NCBI GenBank assembly: GCA_965213765.1
Contig: OZ243926.1
Location: forward strand, 1,302,001-1,366,000
DNA: 64,000 bases
From: JAJDXO01 sp965213765
GTDB lineage: Bacteria > Pseudomonadota > Alphaproteobacteria > Rhodospirillales > UBA2165
Direction of reading: 5' to 3'
The notes under the pieces are model-generated. The model was not told where the DNA came from, ran no database searches, and was given only the letters and a program-made list of their open reading frames with translations. Every line of letters starts with the position of its first letter. Position 1 is the stretch's first letter. The position numbers were made by a program, and so were the translations under genes. Of this stretch, positions 16,290 to 25,619 are shown in pieces.

Positions 16290-17771
16290 ATGGATCGTCC
16301 GGGTAATCGACGGTGGCAAACCGCAAGCCGGGTGTTGACTGCGTGCGCCTGTTGGTCGGGCCTAGCGAGGCGTTTCCGCTTTATTGTCTCTGTTTTGTGC
16401 CTCTGGGCGCCGCTCCCTGCGGCTGCCCAGACGTCTGCGGCGGAGGACGATCCACTTGGCTGCACTGCCAATGTCTGTGACCTGAGGCTGAAAGACGCGA
16501 TTGGGCTGGCGCTGGCGCGCAACCGCCTGCTACTCAACAGCCGGCTCGACCGGGAAGTGCAGAGATTTTCGCTGGAAGTGGCCGAGGACCGCTGGAGCCC
16601 CCTGGTTACCGTCGGCCCCTTTGCCAGCCGGAACCGCTGGGACAACAAAGCTGGTGTCGGTGTCCGGCCAAGCCTGCGTGTTCCCACCGGCGGCGCGTTC
16701 GCGCTCAGTTGGGACAAAACGCTGTCGAGGAAATCCGACGGCTCCGGCTCGCAGACCTTCAGCTTTTCCCAACCCTTGCTGAAAGGCGCCTGGGGCGGTA
16801 TCGACAGTGCGACAGTGCGACAGGCGCGGCTCGAAGAACGGATCGACATCCTCACCTTCCGCCAGACGGCGGCGAATCTGGTGGTCGCTGTGATCGGGGC
16901 GTATCGGACGCTGATCGCAGCGGTGCGTGAAGTGGAGATCGGCGAAGCTTCATTAGAGCGCGCCCGTAAACAGCTTGAGGCGACCCGCGCGCTGATCGGC
17001 GCGGGGCGTGTGGCTGCGCGCGAAGCGGGGCGGTCCGAGGCGGCGATTGCCAATCGGGAGTTGGCGCTGGTCCGCGCGCGGAACCGCTTGGAGACCGCGC
17101 AATTCGCCCTGATCGACATTCTGGAGCTGGATAGCCGGGTTCGCATCCGTCCCCTGGAGAAGTTGGAAGGCGGGCAGCAGGACGTTGCCTTTGCGCCAAC
17201 GCTCAAAGACGCGCTGCAAGACCGCGTCGATTATCTCCAGGCCGAACTCAGGGTCGAGATCTCCAGGATCGCGCTCACGGTGGCCCGCAACAATCTGTTG
17301 CCGGATGTTGCTCTCAGCTTCCAGTGGACGCATAACGATACTGGCGAGACGGACAATCTGGTGCGGCTGGACGCCACGGTTCCGCTGAACGACCGGACGC
17401 CTGCTCTTGAACGTCTACGGGCCCGCAACGCGCTCAGGAAGGCGGAGAGAAACGTTGTCGAGTTGCGCGAGATGATCGGCACGGCGCTGCGCCAGGCGCT
17501 AAACGATGTCGAGGCGGGGCTCCGATTGACAGATCTGGCCGGCGATGCTCGCGCACTGGCGGAGCGGAACCTGGCGGTGGAGGAGGCGAAATTCGGCCAG
17601 GGCCTGTCATCCACCTTCGAGGTCGCGGCCTCCGAGGAGGAGTTGGTCCGGGCGGAGCAGGCCGAAACGGACGCGATTCTTTCCTGGCTCAATGCGCTGA
17701 CGAGTCTCGACCGGACCGCCGGACGCGTGCTGGACCGCTGGGGCGTCCGGCTTGAGACGGCGCCGCAATGA
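16290..17771 (+). CDS. TolC-family outer-membrane channel protein
   Basis: 493 residues. A signal peptide (hydrophobic FRFIVSVLCLWAPLPAAAQ after a basic N-region) is followed by two TolC-like repeats rich in long Ala/Arg/Glu helices, including LKDAIGLALARNRLLL, LVVAVIGAYRTLIAA and the second half ALRQALNDVEAGLRLTDLA. Forms a trimeric channel through the outer membrane for a tripartite exporter. The stop overlaps the adaptor start by four bases (ATGA). The ATG at 16290 has a poorly placed GTAGG; a GTG at 16335 is an alternative start that keeps the signal peptide. Confidence 0.88.
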   Translation: MDRPGNRRWQTASRVLTACACWSGLARRFRFIVSVLCLWAPLPAAAQTSAAEDDPLGCTANVCDLRLKDAIGLALARNRLLLNSRLDREVQRFSLEVAEDRWSPLVTVGPFASRNRWDNKAGVGVRPSLRVPTGGAFALSWDKTLSRKSDGSGSQTFSFSQPLLKGAWGGIDSATVRQARLEERIDILTFRQTAANLVVAVIGAYRTLIAAVREVEIGEASLERARKQLEATRALIGAGRVAAREAGRSEAAIANRELALVRARNRLETAQFALIDILELDSRVRIRPLEKLEGGQQDVAFAPTLKDALQDRVDYLQAELRVEISRIALTVARNNLLPDVALSFQWTHNDTGETDNLVRLDATVPLNDRTPALERLRARNALRKAERNVVELREMIGTALRQALNDVEAGLRLTDLAGDARALAERNLAVEEAKFGQGLSSTFEVAASEEELVRAEQAETDAILSWLNALTSLDRTAGRVLDRWGVRLETAPQ

Positions 17772-19534
17772 CGGATCGCGACCCCGACATTTACCGCACG
17801 CTGCTGGAGAACCTGTCCGACGGGGTGATCGTCATCGGTTTTGACGGGACGGTCAGGATGGCCAATGCTGCGTTCTGCCGGATGTTCGGTCTCGACTCCG
17901 ATGAGGCGGCCGGGCGTTCCTTCGGGCGGATCTTCATCGCGTTCGAGGGTTTCGACGAGTTCACCCAAATTGTCCTCGACGCCGTTGCCGAACGCGGGGA
18001 CATCGCGCGGCGCGTCACGCGGGTCCAGGTCGGCGAGGCGCTTCGTTCGCTGTCCGTGACAACGTCCTGTCTCATGGCGGGAGAGGAACGGGTGGCGGTG
18101 ATCGTCGTTGTCTCCGACATCACCGAAGTCCGCGAGCTGCGTGAGACGGAGTTGCGCCAAGCGGCCGTCATCGAAACGCAACTCGGCGAACTCCAGAGCG
18201 CCTATCGCGACCTCGAGACCCGGAATGAGGCGCTTTCGGCGATGACGAAGCGCATGCGCGTGGTGCGCGGCGCGGCGATGCTTTTCGTTATGGTGCTCTT
18301 CCTCGCCATCGGCGCCTGGTATGTCCAGCCGCTAGATCTCTTCAGCGCCACCGCGGCGCTGGTTGCCGGCCCGGAAGTGGACGCCGGCGATCCGGGTGTG
18401 CTGCCGGCCGTGACGGTACAGCCGCGCGAATTCCGGTCCACCATTGCGCTCAGGGGCCATCTGGCGCCCGGCCGCGTCGCCGAGATCGTCAGCCCGATTG
18501 AAAGCCATGTGAGCGCCGTGCATGCCGCCCCCGGGGACCGGGTGGCGGCGGGCGACCCGCTGGTTGCTCTCGATACCGGCAAGCTCGCCTCGGACCACAG
18601 GCGGGCTCAGGTCGAGCATATCAAAGTGCATGACCGGCTTGTCGAGATCGAGAACTGGGAGAACAGCGCCGACATGGCGCGCGCCCGACGGGCCTTGCGG
18701 CGGGCGAAGATCGCGTTCGCCGATGCGGAGCGGCACCTCGCCAGGACCGCCTTCCTGCTGGAGCAGGGCCTCGTTCCCGCCTCGCAGCACGAAGATGCGC
18801 AGCGGCAGCGGCAGAACCGGGCCCTGGATATCGAGGAGGCCCGGCGGGAACTGGAGGCGGTGAAGGCGAAAGGCGGCGAAGAGGCGCGGAGGGTGGTTCG
18901 TCTGGAGTCCCGGACGGCCGAGGACCGCCTGCGCACGCATGAGGAGAAACTGGATCTGGCGCTGGTCCGGGCGCCGATCGCCGGGGTCGTCATGGCGGCG
19001 GAAGGCTTGAGAGTCAGGCCCCTGACGAAGGGCAGGCCGGTGGCACAGGGAGAGTTGATACTGAACATCGCGGACCTGGAGCGCCTCTCCGTCGTCATGA
19101 GCGTGGACGAGGTGGACGTGAGGAAGGTCAAGGCTGGCCAGCGGGCCTGGATTTCCGGCCCCGGATTTCCCGGCCTGAAGGTCGAGGGCGACGTGACCCG
19201 CGTCTCGTCGCGCGCTGACAGCAGGACGCGGCGGCGCGGCGCACCGCAATTCGAGGTCGTCGTCACGCTGGACAGGCTGGAAGCCGGGGCCCGCGACCGG
19301 CTGCGGGTCGGCATGTCGGCCTATGTCACGATCGTCGTCCACCATCGCCCGGCGGCCCTGATGGTGCCGATCGGCGCGGTGGAACAGGGTGGGGACGGCA
19401 AGGCTTGGCTGCTCGTCCTCGCCGACGGCGGCGGCACGGAGCGGCGCGCGGTCGAACTCGGCCTTACCACACTCGATTCGGTCGAGGTGGTGAAGGGCCT
19501 CTCGCCTGGCGACAAGGTCGTCCTCGTCCGATGA
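17768..19534 (+). CDS. PAS domain fused to a HlyD/MacA-type periplasmic adaptor
   Basis: 588 residues. Residues 1-120 form a PAS domain (LLENLSDGVIVIGFDGTVRM, FCRMFGLDSDEAAGRSF, SDITEVRELRE), then a coiled coil (about 125-165), one membrane helix (MLFVMVLFLAIGAWYV, about 170-187) and a periplasmic adaptor: lipoyl/barrel-sandwich half VSPIESHVSAVHAAPGDRVA, a long hairpin of charged helices, the second half VRAPIAGVVMAAEGLRV and a beta-barrel/MP domain. The adaptor links the MacB-like permease to TolC. A cytoplasmic sensory PAS on an adaptor is unusual and suggests that export responds to a ligand or redox signal. No ligand residue can be assigned. Confidence 0.85.
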   Translation: MTDRDPDIYRTLLENLSDGVIVIGFDGTVRMANAAFCRMFGLDSDEAAGRSFGRIFIAFEGFDEFTQIVLDAVAERGDIARRVTRVQVGEALRSLSVTTSCLMAGEERVAVIVVVSDITEVRELRETELRQAAVIETQLGELQSAYRDLETRNEALSAMTKRMRVVRGAAMLFVMVLFLAIGAWYVQPLDLFSATAALVAGPEVDAGDPGVLPAVTVQPREFRSTIALRGHLAPGRVAEIVSPIESHVSAVHAAPGDRVAAGDPLVALDTGKLASDHRRAQVEHIKVHDRLVEIENWENSADMARARRALRRAKIAFADAERHLARTAFLLEQGLVPASQHEDAQRQRQNRALDIEEARRELEAVKAKGGEEARRVVRLESRTAEDRLRTHEEKLDLALVRAPIAGVVMAAEGLRVRPLTKGRPVAQGELILNIADLERLSVVMSVDEVDVRKVKAGQRAWISGPGFPGLKVEGDVTRVSSRADSRTRRRGAPQFEVVVTLDRLEAGARDRLRVGMSAYVTIVVHHRPAALMVPIGAVEQGGDGKAWLLVLADGGGTERRAVELGLTTLDSVEVVKGLSPGDKVVLVR

Positions 19535-19577
19535 TCCGGGGCAGGGACCGGGGCGCCGAAGGGAGGCGCCGGGCGGG

Positions 19578-20282
19578 ATGCTGAGGCTGACCGACATCCG
19601 CAGGTCCTACTGGATCGGGCCGGTCACGACAGAGGTTCTGCGGGGCGTCGATCTGGAGGTCGATGCGGGCGACCTGATGTCGATCATGGGGCCTTCGGGC
19701 AGCGGCAAGACGACCCTCATGAATATTATCGGCCTGCTGGACCGCCCGACCTCGGGTGCCTGCGTCCTCGACGGGCGCGATGTCTCCGGGCTTCGTGACG
19801 ACGAGTTGTCCGCGCTCCGGAACCGGCATATCGGTTTCGTGTTCCAGTCCTTCCACCTGCTGCCGCAACTGACCGCATTGGAGAATGTCTGCCTGCCGCT
19901 GGTCTATCGGGGCGCCGGGCGGCCGGAAATGCGCCGCCGCGCGCAGGAGATATTGGAGCGCGTCGGCATGGCGGACCGGACCGGCCACCGGCCGGACCAG
20001 CTTTCCGGCGGGCAGAAACAGAGGGTCGCCATCGCCCGGGCGCTGGTGGGCGAGCCGGCGCTGCTGCTCGCCGACGAGCCGACCGGCGCGCTGGATATCG
20101 ACACGGCCGGCGAGGTGATGGCGCTGCTACAGCGGCTGAACGAGGAGCGCGGCATCACGATCCTGATTATCACGCACGACCCGTCGGTCGCTGACCAGTG
20201 CGCGCGGCGGACGCGCATTCGCGACGGCAGGCTCTTCGAGCCGGGGGCCGGGCTCGGCGCCGCGGCGGCGTCCGGGGCGTGA
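19578..20282 (+). CDS. MacB/LolD-type ABC transporter ATPase
   Basis: 234 residues. Walker A GPSGSGKTTLMNIIG, Q-loop FVFQSFHLLPQL, signature LSGGQKQRVAIARAL, Walker B LLLADEPTGALD and H-loop ITHDPSV. The LMNIIG-LD-P segment and 'DEPTGALD' are typical of the MacB/LolD branch, which powers tripartite export mechanically rather than by substrate passage through the membrane. Stands 43 bases after the adaptor gene, with GGGCGGG before the ATG, and is followed immediately by its permease. Confidence 0.93.
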   Translation: MLRLTDIRRSYWIGPVTTEVLRGVDLEVDAGDLMSIMGPSGSGKTTLMNIIGLLDRPTSGACVLDGRDVSGLRDDELSALRNRHIGFVFQSFHLLPQLTALENVCLPLVYRGAGRPEMRRRAQEILERVGMADRTGHRPDQLSGGQKQRVAIARALVGEPALLLADEPTGALDIDTAGEVMALLQRLNEERGITILIITHDPSVADQCARRTRIRDGRLFEPGAGLGAAAASGA

Positions 20283-20296
20283 GGCGGGCGTCCGGC

Positions 20297-21496
20297 ATGT
20301 CGAGAACCTTCCAGGTCATTGCGGCCAATGCCCGCGAGGCGGCCGACAGCCTGCGCCGGGCGAGGCTGCGCACGGTGCTGGGTCTTGTCGGCGTCATGAT
20401 CGGCATCTCCTCGGTCATTGCGATGGTCTCGCTCGGCGAGATCGCCAGGGAGCAGGCCCGCAAGCAGTTCGAGGCGCTCGGCACCGACATCGTCGTCGTC
20501 CGCAAGTCGTCTGCTGCCGGAAGGGCCGTGATCGGCCTCCCGGACGCCCTGCGACTGGCGGCGGAGGTCCCGTCGATCGTTGAGGCGGCGCCCAGGATAT
20601 CGGGGCGCGGAACGTTCCGCTTCGCCGGTCGCCAGGTCGGGCGGGGCGCGGTTCAGGGCGTCACCCGATCCTTCGCGAGCGTGAACAAGCTGACGCTGCA
20701 GAAGGGCCGGTTCGTTTCGAACCTGGATACCGGCCGATACTGGTGCGTCATCGGCGCCGAGGTCGCGGAGAAAATGCGCGCGGCGGGGGCGGACCGTCTC
20801 GCGGGGGCGCTCATCGAGGTCGATGAGGTTCTCTTCACCGTCGTGGGTGTGCTGAACCGCAAGGCGGAGAGCTATGCGCTGCCGTTCCAAGTGAGAGCGG
20901 ACAAATCGGTCTTCGTCCCGATAACCACGGCGCAGAGAATCGCCCCCGACCCCGGAATCGAGGTCATCGTCGCCCGATCCGGCGCCGGCATCCATTACGC
21001 GGCGGCGGTGGAGGATATCCGGTCGTATTTCCGCAAGCGCGCGCCCGATCTCGGCCTCGATATCGTCACCGCGAAAGAGTTGATCGCCCGAATGGAGGCG
21101 CAGATGGGCATTTTCACCCTGTTGCTGGGCGCGGTGGGCAGCATTTCGCTGATCGTCGGCGGGATCGGCATCATGAACATCATGCTCGTGTCCGTGGCCG
21201 AGCGGCGCGCGGAAATCGCCATCCGCCGGGCCCTGGGCGCGCGGCAGCGGGACATAAGGAGCCAGTTCCTCATCGAATCCGTCATCCTGACAATTACAGG
21301 CGGCATACTCGGCATCGCGCTCGGGCTGGCGGCGACCTGGACGATCTGCCGGTTCACCGGCTGGGACTTCCTGATCTCGGGGCTCTCCGTGGCGAGCGGT
21401 CTCGGCACGGCGGCGGCGGTCGGCCTGTTCTTCGGGTTCCAGCCCGCCCACCAGGCCTCCAGGCTCGACCCCATCGCCGGACTCCAGGGCAAGTAG
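20297..21496 (+). CDS. MacB-type ABC permease (FtsX family)
   Basis: About 400 residues. N-terminal helix RARLRTVLGLVGVMIGISSV, a large periplasmic domain (about 60-270) and three C-terminal helices including MGIFTLLLGAVGSISLIVGG, GIMNIMLVSVAERRAEIAIR and the diagnostic RRALGARQRDI. Works with the ATPase, PAS-adaptor and TolC. A GTG at 20279 overlapping the ATPase stop (GTGA) is an alternative, coupled start. An IS630 element has inserted 12 bases after the stop. The last 12 residues (ASRLDPIAGLQGK end) recur at 26518, showing that a second such gene once lay there. Confidence 0.92.
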   Translation: MSRTFQVIAANAREAADSLRRARLRTVLGLVGVMIGISSVIAMVSLGEIAREQARKQFEALGTDIVVVRKSSAAGRAVIGLPDALRLAAEVPSIVEAAPRISGRGTFRFAGRQVGRGAVQGVTRSFASVNKLTLQKGRFVSNLDTGRYWCVIGAEVAEKMRAAGADRLAGALIEVDEVLFTVVGVLNRKAESYALPFQVRADKSVFVPITTAQRIAPDPGIEVIVARSGAGIHYAAAVEDIRSYFRKRAPDLGLDIVTAKELIARMEAQMGIFTLLLGAVGSISLIVGGIGIMNIMLVSVAERRAEIAIRRALGARQRDIRSQFLIESVILTITGGILGIALGLAATWTICRFTGWDFLISGLSVASGLGTAAAVGLFFGFQPAHQASRLDPIAGLQGK

Positions 21497-21508
21497 GAAG
21501 CCGTTCTA

Positions 21509-22685
21509 GTGTCCTGATCGAGAAGTTTGTTAGAGTAATTCCGCATCCTGTATGGGGGTATGGATCATGGGCAGACCAGCGGTAGCGATTACCTTGTCGA
21601 CGGCGGAGCGTCAGGAGTTGGAGGGGTTGGCACGGCGCCGGAAGACGGCTCAGGGTCTGGCGCGCCGGGCGCGGATCGTGCTGGCGGCGGCCGAGGGGCT
21701 GGAGAACCAGACGATCGCCGAGCAGGTCGGCGCCGATGCCAACACCGTGGGGAAGTGGCGTCGCCGGTTTGCCGAGCGCCGGGTGGACGGCCTCCACGAC
21801 GAGCCGCGCTCGGGTGCGCCGCGGCAGATCGGCGATGAACAGATCGCCGAGGTGGTGACCCGCACGCTGGAAGAGACACCGCCCGACGGCACGCACTGGA
21901 GCCTGCGGTCGATGGCGCGGGCGGTGGGCTATGCCCCCTCCACGATCCACCGGATCTGGCAGGCGTTCGGTCTGCAGCCGCACCGCTCCGAGACGTTCAA
22001 GCTGTCTTCGGACCCGCTCTTCGTGGAGAAGGTGCGCGACGTCGTCGGGCTCTATCTGGATCCGCCGGAACGGGCCCTGGTGCTGTGTGTCGACGAGAAG
22101 AGCCAGATCCAGGCGCTGGATCACTCCCGGCCGTTGCTGCCGATGAGGCCGGGCCAGGTCGAACGGCGCGCCCACGACTACCTGCGCCATGGAACCACAA
22201 CGCTGTTCGCCGCCCTCGACATCGCTACCGGCACGATCATCGGACAGTGCTTCCCGCGCCACCGCAGCCGGGAGTTCCTCAAGTTCCTGCGGGTGATCGA
22301 GAGCCACGTCCCGGACGATCTCGAGGTCCATCTGGTCATGGACAACTACGCCACCCACAAGACCCCGGCCGTGCAGCGCTGGTTGGCCGGGCACCCGCGC
22401 TGGCACGTTCACTTCACCCCTACCGGAGCCTCCTGGCTGAACCAGGTGGAGCGCTTCTTCGCGATGCTCACCGACAAACAGCTGCGCCGCGGCGTCCATC
22501 GCTCCACGCGGGAGCTTGAACAGACCATCCGGGACTACATCGACACCGTCAACGCCAATCCGAGACCCTTCCGCTGGACCAAGTCCGCCGACGACATCCT
22601 CGCCACCATCAAACGCTTCTGCCTGCGCACTCTCGACACTGCCCAGCGGCAGCACGAACTCATCAAAACTTCAGAATCAGGACAC
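21509..22685 (+). mobile_element. IS630-family element (type A), complete
   Basis: Ends GTGTCCTGAT... and ...ATCAGGACAC form inverted repeats, flanked by TA at 21507-21508 and 22686-22687 (IS630 elements duplicate TA). The right TA also forms part of the CTAG into which the adjacent IS5 copy is inserted. Confidence 0.88.
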
Positions 22686-22688
22686 TAG
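21567..22688 (+). CDS. IS630-family transposase (type A)
   Basis: 373 residues. N-terminal helix-turn-helix (ARRARIVLAAAEGLENQTIA, GADANTVGKWRRRF), then the DDE domain: LCVDEKSQIQAL (Asp), LVMDNYATHKTP (Asp) and GASWLNQVERFFAML (Glu). GGGGGT eight bases upstream favours ATG 21567 over the ATG at 21552. The stop TAG is completed by the duplicated TA target. Appears intact. Confidence 0.92.
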   Translation: MGRPAVAITLSTAERQELEGLARRRKTAQGLARRARIVLAAAEGLENQTIAEQVGADANTVGKWRRRFAERRVDGLHDEPRSGAPRQIGDEQIAEVVTRTLEETPPDGTHWSLRSMARAVGYAPSTIHRIWQAFGLQPHRSETFKLSSDPLFVEKVRDVVGLYLDPPERALVLCVDEKSQIQALDHSRPLLPMRPGQVERRAHDYLRHGTTTLFAALDIATGTIIGQCFPRHRSREFLKFLRVIESHVPDDLEVHLVMDNYATHKTPAVQRWLAGHPRWHVHFTPTGASWLNQVERFFAMLTDKQLRRGVHRSTRELEQTIRDYIDTVNANPRPFRWTKSADDILATIKRFCLRTLDTAQRQHELIKTSESGH

Positions 22689-23540
22689 GCTGCGGTGACA
22701 TTTTAGGGATTCCTTTTTTGTCTTTGGCGTGATTCAACACTGGCTTTTGGAGGTTGGTGTGGAAGGCGAAGTGCTGAGAGACGATCAATGGGCGCGGCTT
22801 CGGGACTTTGTTCCTGGCGGGATGAAGGGCAAGCGTGGTCCACGCAGCGACGGGCGGCGGTTTTTCGATGCGATCCTGTGGCTGGCGCGCTCTGGTGCGC
22901 GGTGGCGTGATTTGCCGGCGGATCGGTTTGGCCCCTATCAGACGGTGAAGCGGCGCTACTACCGCTGGATCGAGGCGGGTGTGTTTGACCGCATCTTCGA
23001 GGCTGTCGCGGATGATCCGGACTTGGAATGGCTGGCGATCGACGCCACCATCGTCCGGGCCCAGGCCCAAGCCGCCGGCGGGCGGCGAAAAAGGGGGGAT
23101 CGCAAGCCCAGGCTCCCGGCCGGTCCCGGGGCGGGTTCGGCACAAAAATCCACGCCGTCGTCGATGCGTTAGGCCTGCCAGTGCGCTTCGATCTCGGGCC
23201 AGGACAACAAAACGACATGGTCCCCGCCCACAACCTCATCCAGGGCCTGGCCGCGGGCCACGTCCTCGCGGACCGCGCCTACGACGCCGACAGCCTGCAT
23301 GACCTGATCTATGAGCAAGGCGGTGAGCCCGTCATCCCACCGCGCCGGCATCGCAAATACCAGCACAGCTATGACCGCATCGCCTATAAACAGCGCTGGG
23401 GCGTCGAAGGCTTTTTCGCCAAGCTCAAGCAATGGCGGCGCATCGCAACACGCTACGACAAACTTGCCGCCCACTTCCTCGGCTTCATCAAACTCGCAAG
23501 TATCATGCTCTGGCTTAAATGATTAAATCGTCACCACAGC
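22689..23540 (+). mobile_element. IS5-family element (IS427-like), copy 1
   Basis: 852 bp; GCTGCGGTGAC at the left and GTCACCACAGC at the right are inverted ends, flanked by CTAG on both sides (22685-22688, 23541-23544). A near-identical copy in the opposite orientation lies at 53332-54183, also between CTAG sites. Confidence 0.9.
22729..23522 (+). CDS. IS5-family transposase made by -1 frameshift
   Basis: Two overlapping frames. The first (22729-23172) has LRDDQWARLRDFVPGG, RFFDAILWLARSGARWRDLP and LAIDATIVRA (catalytic Asp). The second (ends 23522) carries GFGTKIHAVVDALG, LADRAYDADSLHDLI (Asp) and RWGVEGFFAKLKQWRRIATR (Glu). They join at a five-A, six-G run at 23098-23108, where a -1 slip on AAA gives one protein. 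Such programmed frameshifting is known in IS5 relatives. The first start is a GTG; a GTG at 22759 is an equally good choice. Confidence 0.85.
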
Positions 23541-24555
23541 CTAGTGGATTGAATCTAACATTTGATGCCCCCGTTTGACGGCGGCGATAATTTTGTCGGG
23601 ATCGGCGGTCCAGACGAAGGGCTTGGGGTCATCATTGGTCTCGTCGATGAATCGATTGATGGCGGTTTGCAGGTCGACCACGGATCTGAAGACACCGCGC
23701 TTGAGACGGCGTCTGGAGAGCTTGGCGAAGTATCCCTCGACGGCGTTGAGCCAGGAGCACGAGGTCGGCACGAAGTGGAAGACGAAGCGCGGATGACGGG
23801 CGAGCCAGGCGCGCACCTTGGGATGCTTGTGGGCGGCATAGTTGTCGAGGATCACGTGCACCATCTTGCCGACTGGCGCCTCACGCTCGACGGCCTTCAA
23901 GAAGCGGAGGAATTCCTGGTGACGGTGGCGCTGCATACAGCGCCCGATCACGGTGCCGTCGAGCACGTTGAGGGCGGCAAACAGGGTGGTGGTACCGTTG
24001 CGTTTGTAGTCGTGGGTCATGGTGCCGGCCCGACCCTTCTTCAGGGGCAGGCCGGGCTGAGTGCGATCGAGGGCTTGGATCTGCGACTTCTCATCGACCG
24101 AGAGGACGATGGCGTGGGCGGGGGGATCGACATAGAGCCCGACCACGTCGCGCAGCTTGGTGACGAACTCGGGATCGTTGGAGAGCTTGAACTGGCGCAC
24201 CCGGTGCGGCCGCAGGCCGTGGGCCCGCCAGATGCGGTGTACCGAACTGACGCTGATCCCGACTGCCTCGGCCATCATCGCTCCGGTCCAGTGCGTGGCC
24301 TCGGCGGGCGGCTCGGTGAAGGTCAGTTCCACCACCCGCTCGGCCACCTCGGGCGGCAGCGGCGCAATTCGCGAGGGTCTGGTCTTGTCGCGCAGCAGGC
24401 CCTCTACGCCCTCTTCAGCAAAGCGCTCCTGCCAGCGCCAGACGCAAGTCTTGGACTTGCCGGTCTCGCGCATGATCGCGTTGGTGCCAATACCCGAGGC
24501 GCTGAGCAGCACAATGCGGGCCCGCCAGACGTGCTTCTGCGCCGTGTTCCGATTT
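23541..24555 (-). pseudogene. IS630-family element (type B), copy 1, 5'-truncated transposase
   Basis: The left terminus (from 23544, GTGGATTGAATC) and most of the transposase are nearly identical to the complete copy at 51054-52199, differing at a few residues (for example AVEREAP versus AIEREVP). The first about 30 residues and the other terminus are missing: similarity starts at ATCGGAACACGG near 24555, where the frame passes into a Calx-beta gene. Catalytic DDE text (SVDEKSQIQA, ILDNYAAHKH, SWLNAVEGYFAKL) remains. Confidence 0.88.
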
Positions 24556-24822
24556 CCCGTCAGGGACACTGTAGTCCGATCCAATCTTCGCCGAACCGTC
24601 ATTCACACTATACGAATAACGGACTTTTTGCGGATAATTGTAACCGGCATTTGTCGTTGGCTTTGTTATCACGAAGGTCATGGTGTTGCCTTCGTATTCT
24701 TTTACATCACTGCCGTATGCCATGCTCCCGGGTGCGTAGACGACTGCTGCCAGCGCCAGGAGTATGTATTTCACTTCTGACTTCAGCAGTCGTGCGACAT
24801 GATGGTCACCAGTCATCAGCAT
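24556..24822 (-). pseudogene. Calx-beta-like exported protein, 3' end replaced by IS630
   Basis: GGAGGT precedes the ATG. A signal peptide (YILLALAAVVYAPGSMAYG) leads into VKEYEGNTMTFVITKP, KVRYSYSVNDGSAKIGSDYS: the first strands of a Calx-beta domain (…EG.t..f.v..., ...GtA..G.DY). The reading frame then runs into the truncated IS630 copy after VPDGK. A related, complete protein is encoded divergently at 24999. Confidence 0.7.
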
Positions 24823-24998
24823 ACCACCTCCGTTCCATTATCAATTGGCGCAATTGGCGAGGTCGCTCATCCTAAGCCTCAGTCTCTCGCGTGACCAGTT
24901 TCCGTCTTGGGCTTTATGAGATTTAGCTGTAATCTTTCGGCTCATTCAGGGTGCGCCGGCTCTGACCGGGGCACCGCGCTTCGGAAGGAGTAAAGGTC

Positions 24999-25517
24999 AT
25001 GAGACGGGACTTGAACGGGAAAACCGCACGAATTGCATGGTACGCGGCCCTTGCCGGCGTCGTGCTGGCAGGGGGCGCCGCGCTCGCCATGCCGCAGGCG
25101 GCGCACGCCGCTGACGCCGGCGCAACCGAGGGCGACACGATGGAGTTCACGGTCAAGCTCGGGGCCGCGCCGAACGGCTGGGCGGTGCGCTACAAGTACA
25201 AGACGGAAGACGGCGCGGCCGTCGCGGGCGAGGATTACGAGAACACCACCGGCACCGTGACCTTCAATTCGGGGGTCAAGGAGCAGAAGGTCAATGTGGA
25301 CACGATCGACGACAGCGAGGAAGAAGACCCGGAGGTCTTCAAGCTCAAGCTCTACGACCAGGAGGTCAACGGGCTCTACCGCGGCGTCACCGGGTGGGTT
25401 ACACCGACGTCCAACATCCGGTCCATGCCGCGCACGATCACCTTGACCGGCCAGATCCAGGATAACGATCAGGCGGTCAAGGCGGATTGCGGGAACGCGG
25501 GTCAGTATTGCCAGTGA
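24999..25517 (+). CDS. Secreted single Calx-beta-domain protein
   Basis: 172 residues. Signal peptide (WYAALAGVVLAGGAALAMPQ...AHA) and one Calx-beta domain: ATEGDTMEFTVKLGA, VRYKYKTEDGAAVAGEDYEN, GTVTFNSGVKEQKVNVDTID and DDSEEEDPEVFKLKLYDQEV, an acidic segment that in this fold binds calcium. The C-terminus is short and contains a Cys pair (DCGNAGQYC). GGAAGGAG precedes the ATG. Such domains mediate Ca-dependent adhesion or protein contacts outside the cell. Its disrupted sibling is divergent; a cysteine-repeat secreted protein follows 102 bases later. Confidence 0.82.
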   Translation: MRRDLNGKTARIAWYAALAGVVLAGGAALAMPQAAHAADAGATEGDTMEFTVKLGAAPNGWAVRYKYKTEDGAAVAGEDYENTTGTVTFNSGVKEQKVNVDTIDDSEEEDPEVFKLKLYDQEVNGLYRGVTGWVTPTSNIRSMPRTITLTGQIQDNDQAVKADCGNAGQYCQ

Positions 25518-25619
25518 CCGGCAATTCATGCTGAGGCCGCACGGCCGTGCGACGAGTGTGCGGGCGATGCCGATCCCGGCCCGCGCCGGCCATGGCGGAA
25601 AACAGAGGAAGCGAATGCC

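Noticed and set aside
23562..24875. 437-codon plus-strand frame over the IS630 copy
   Set aside because: Antisense of the transposase; the same shadow recurs at 51051-52181.
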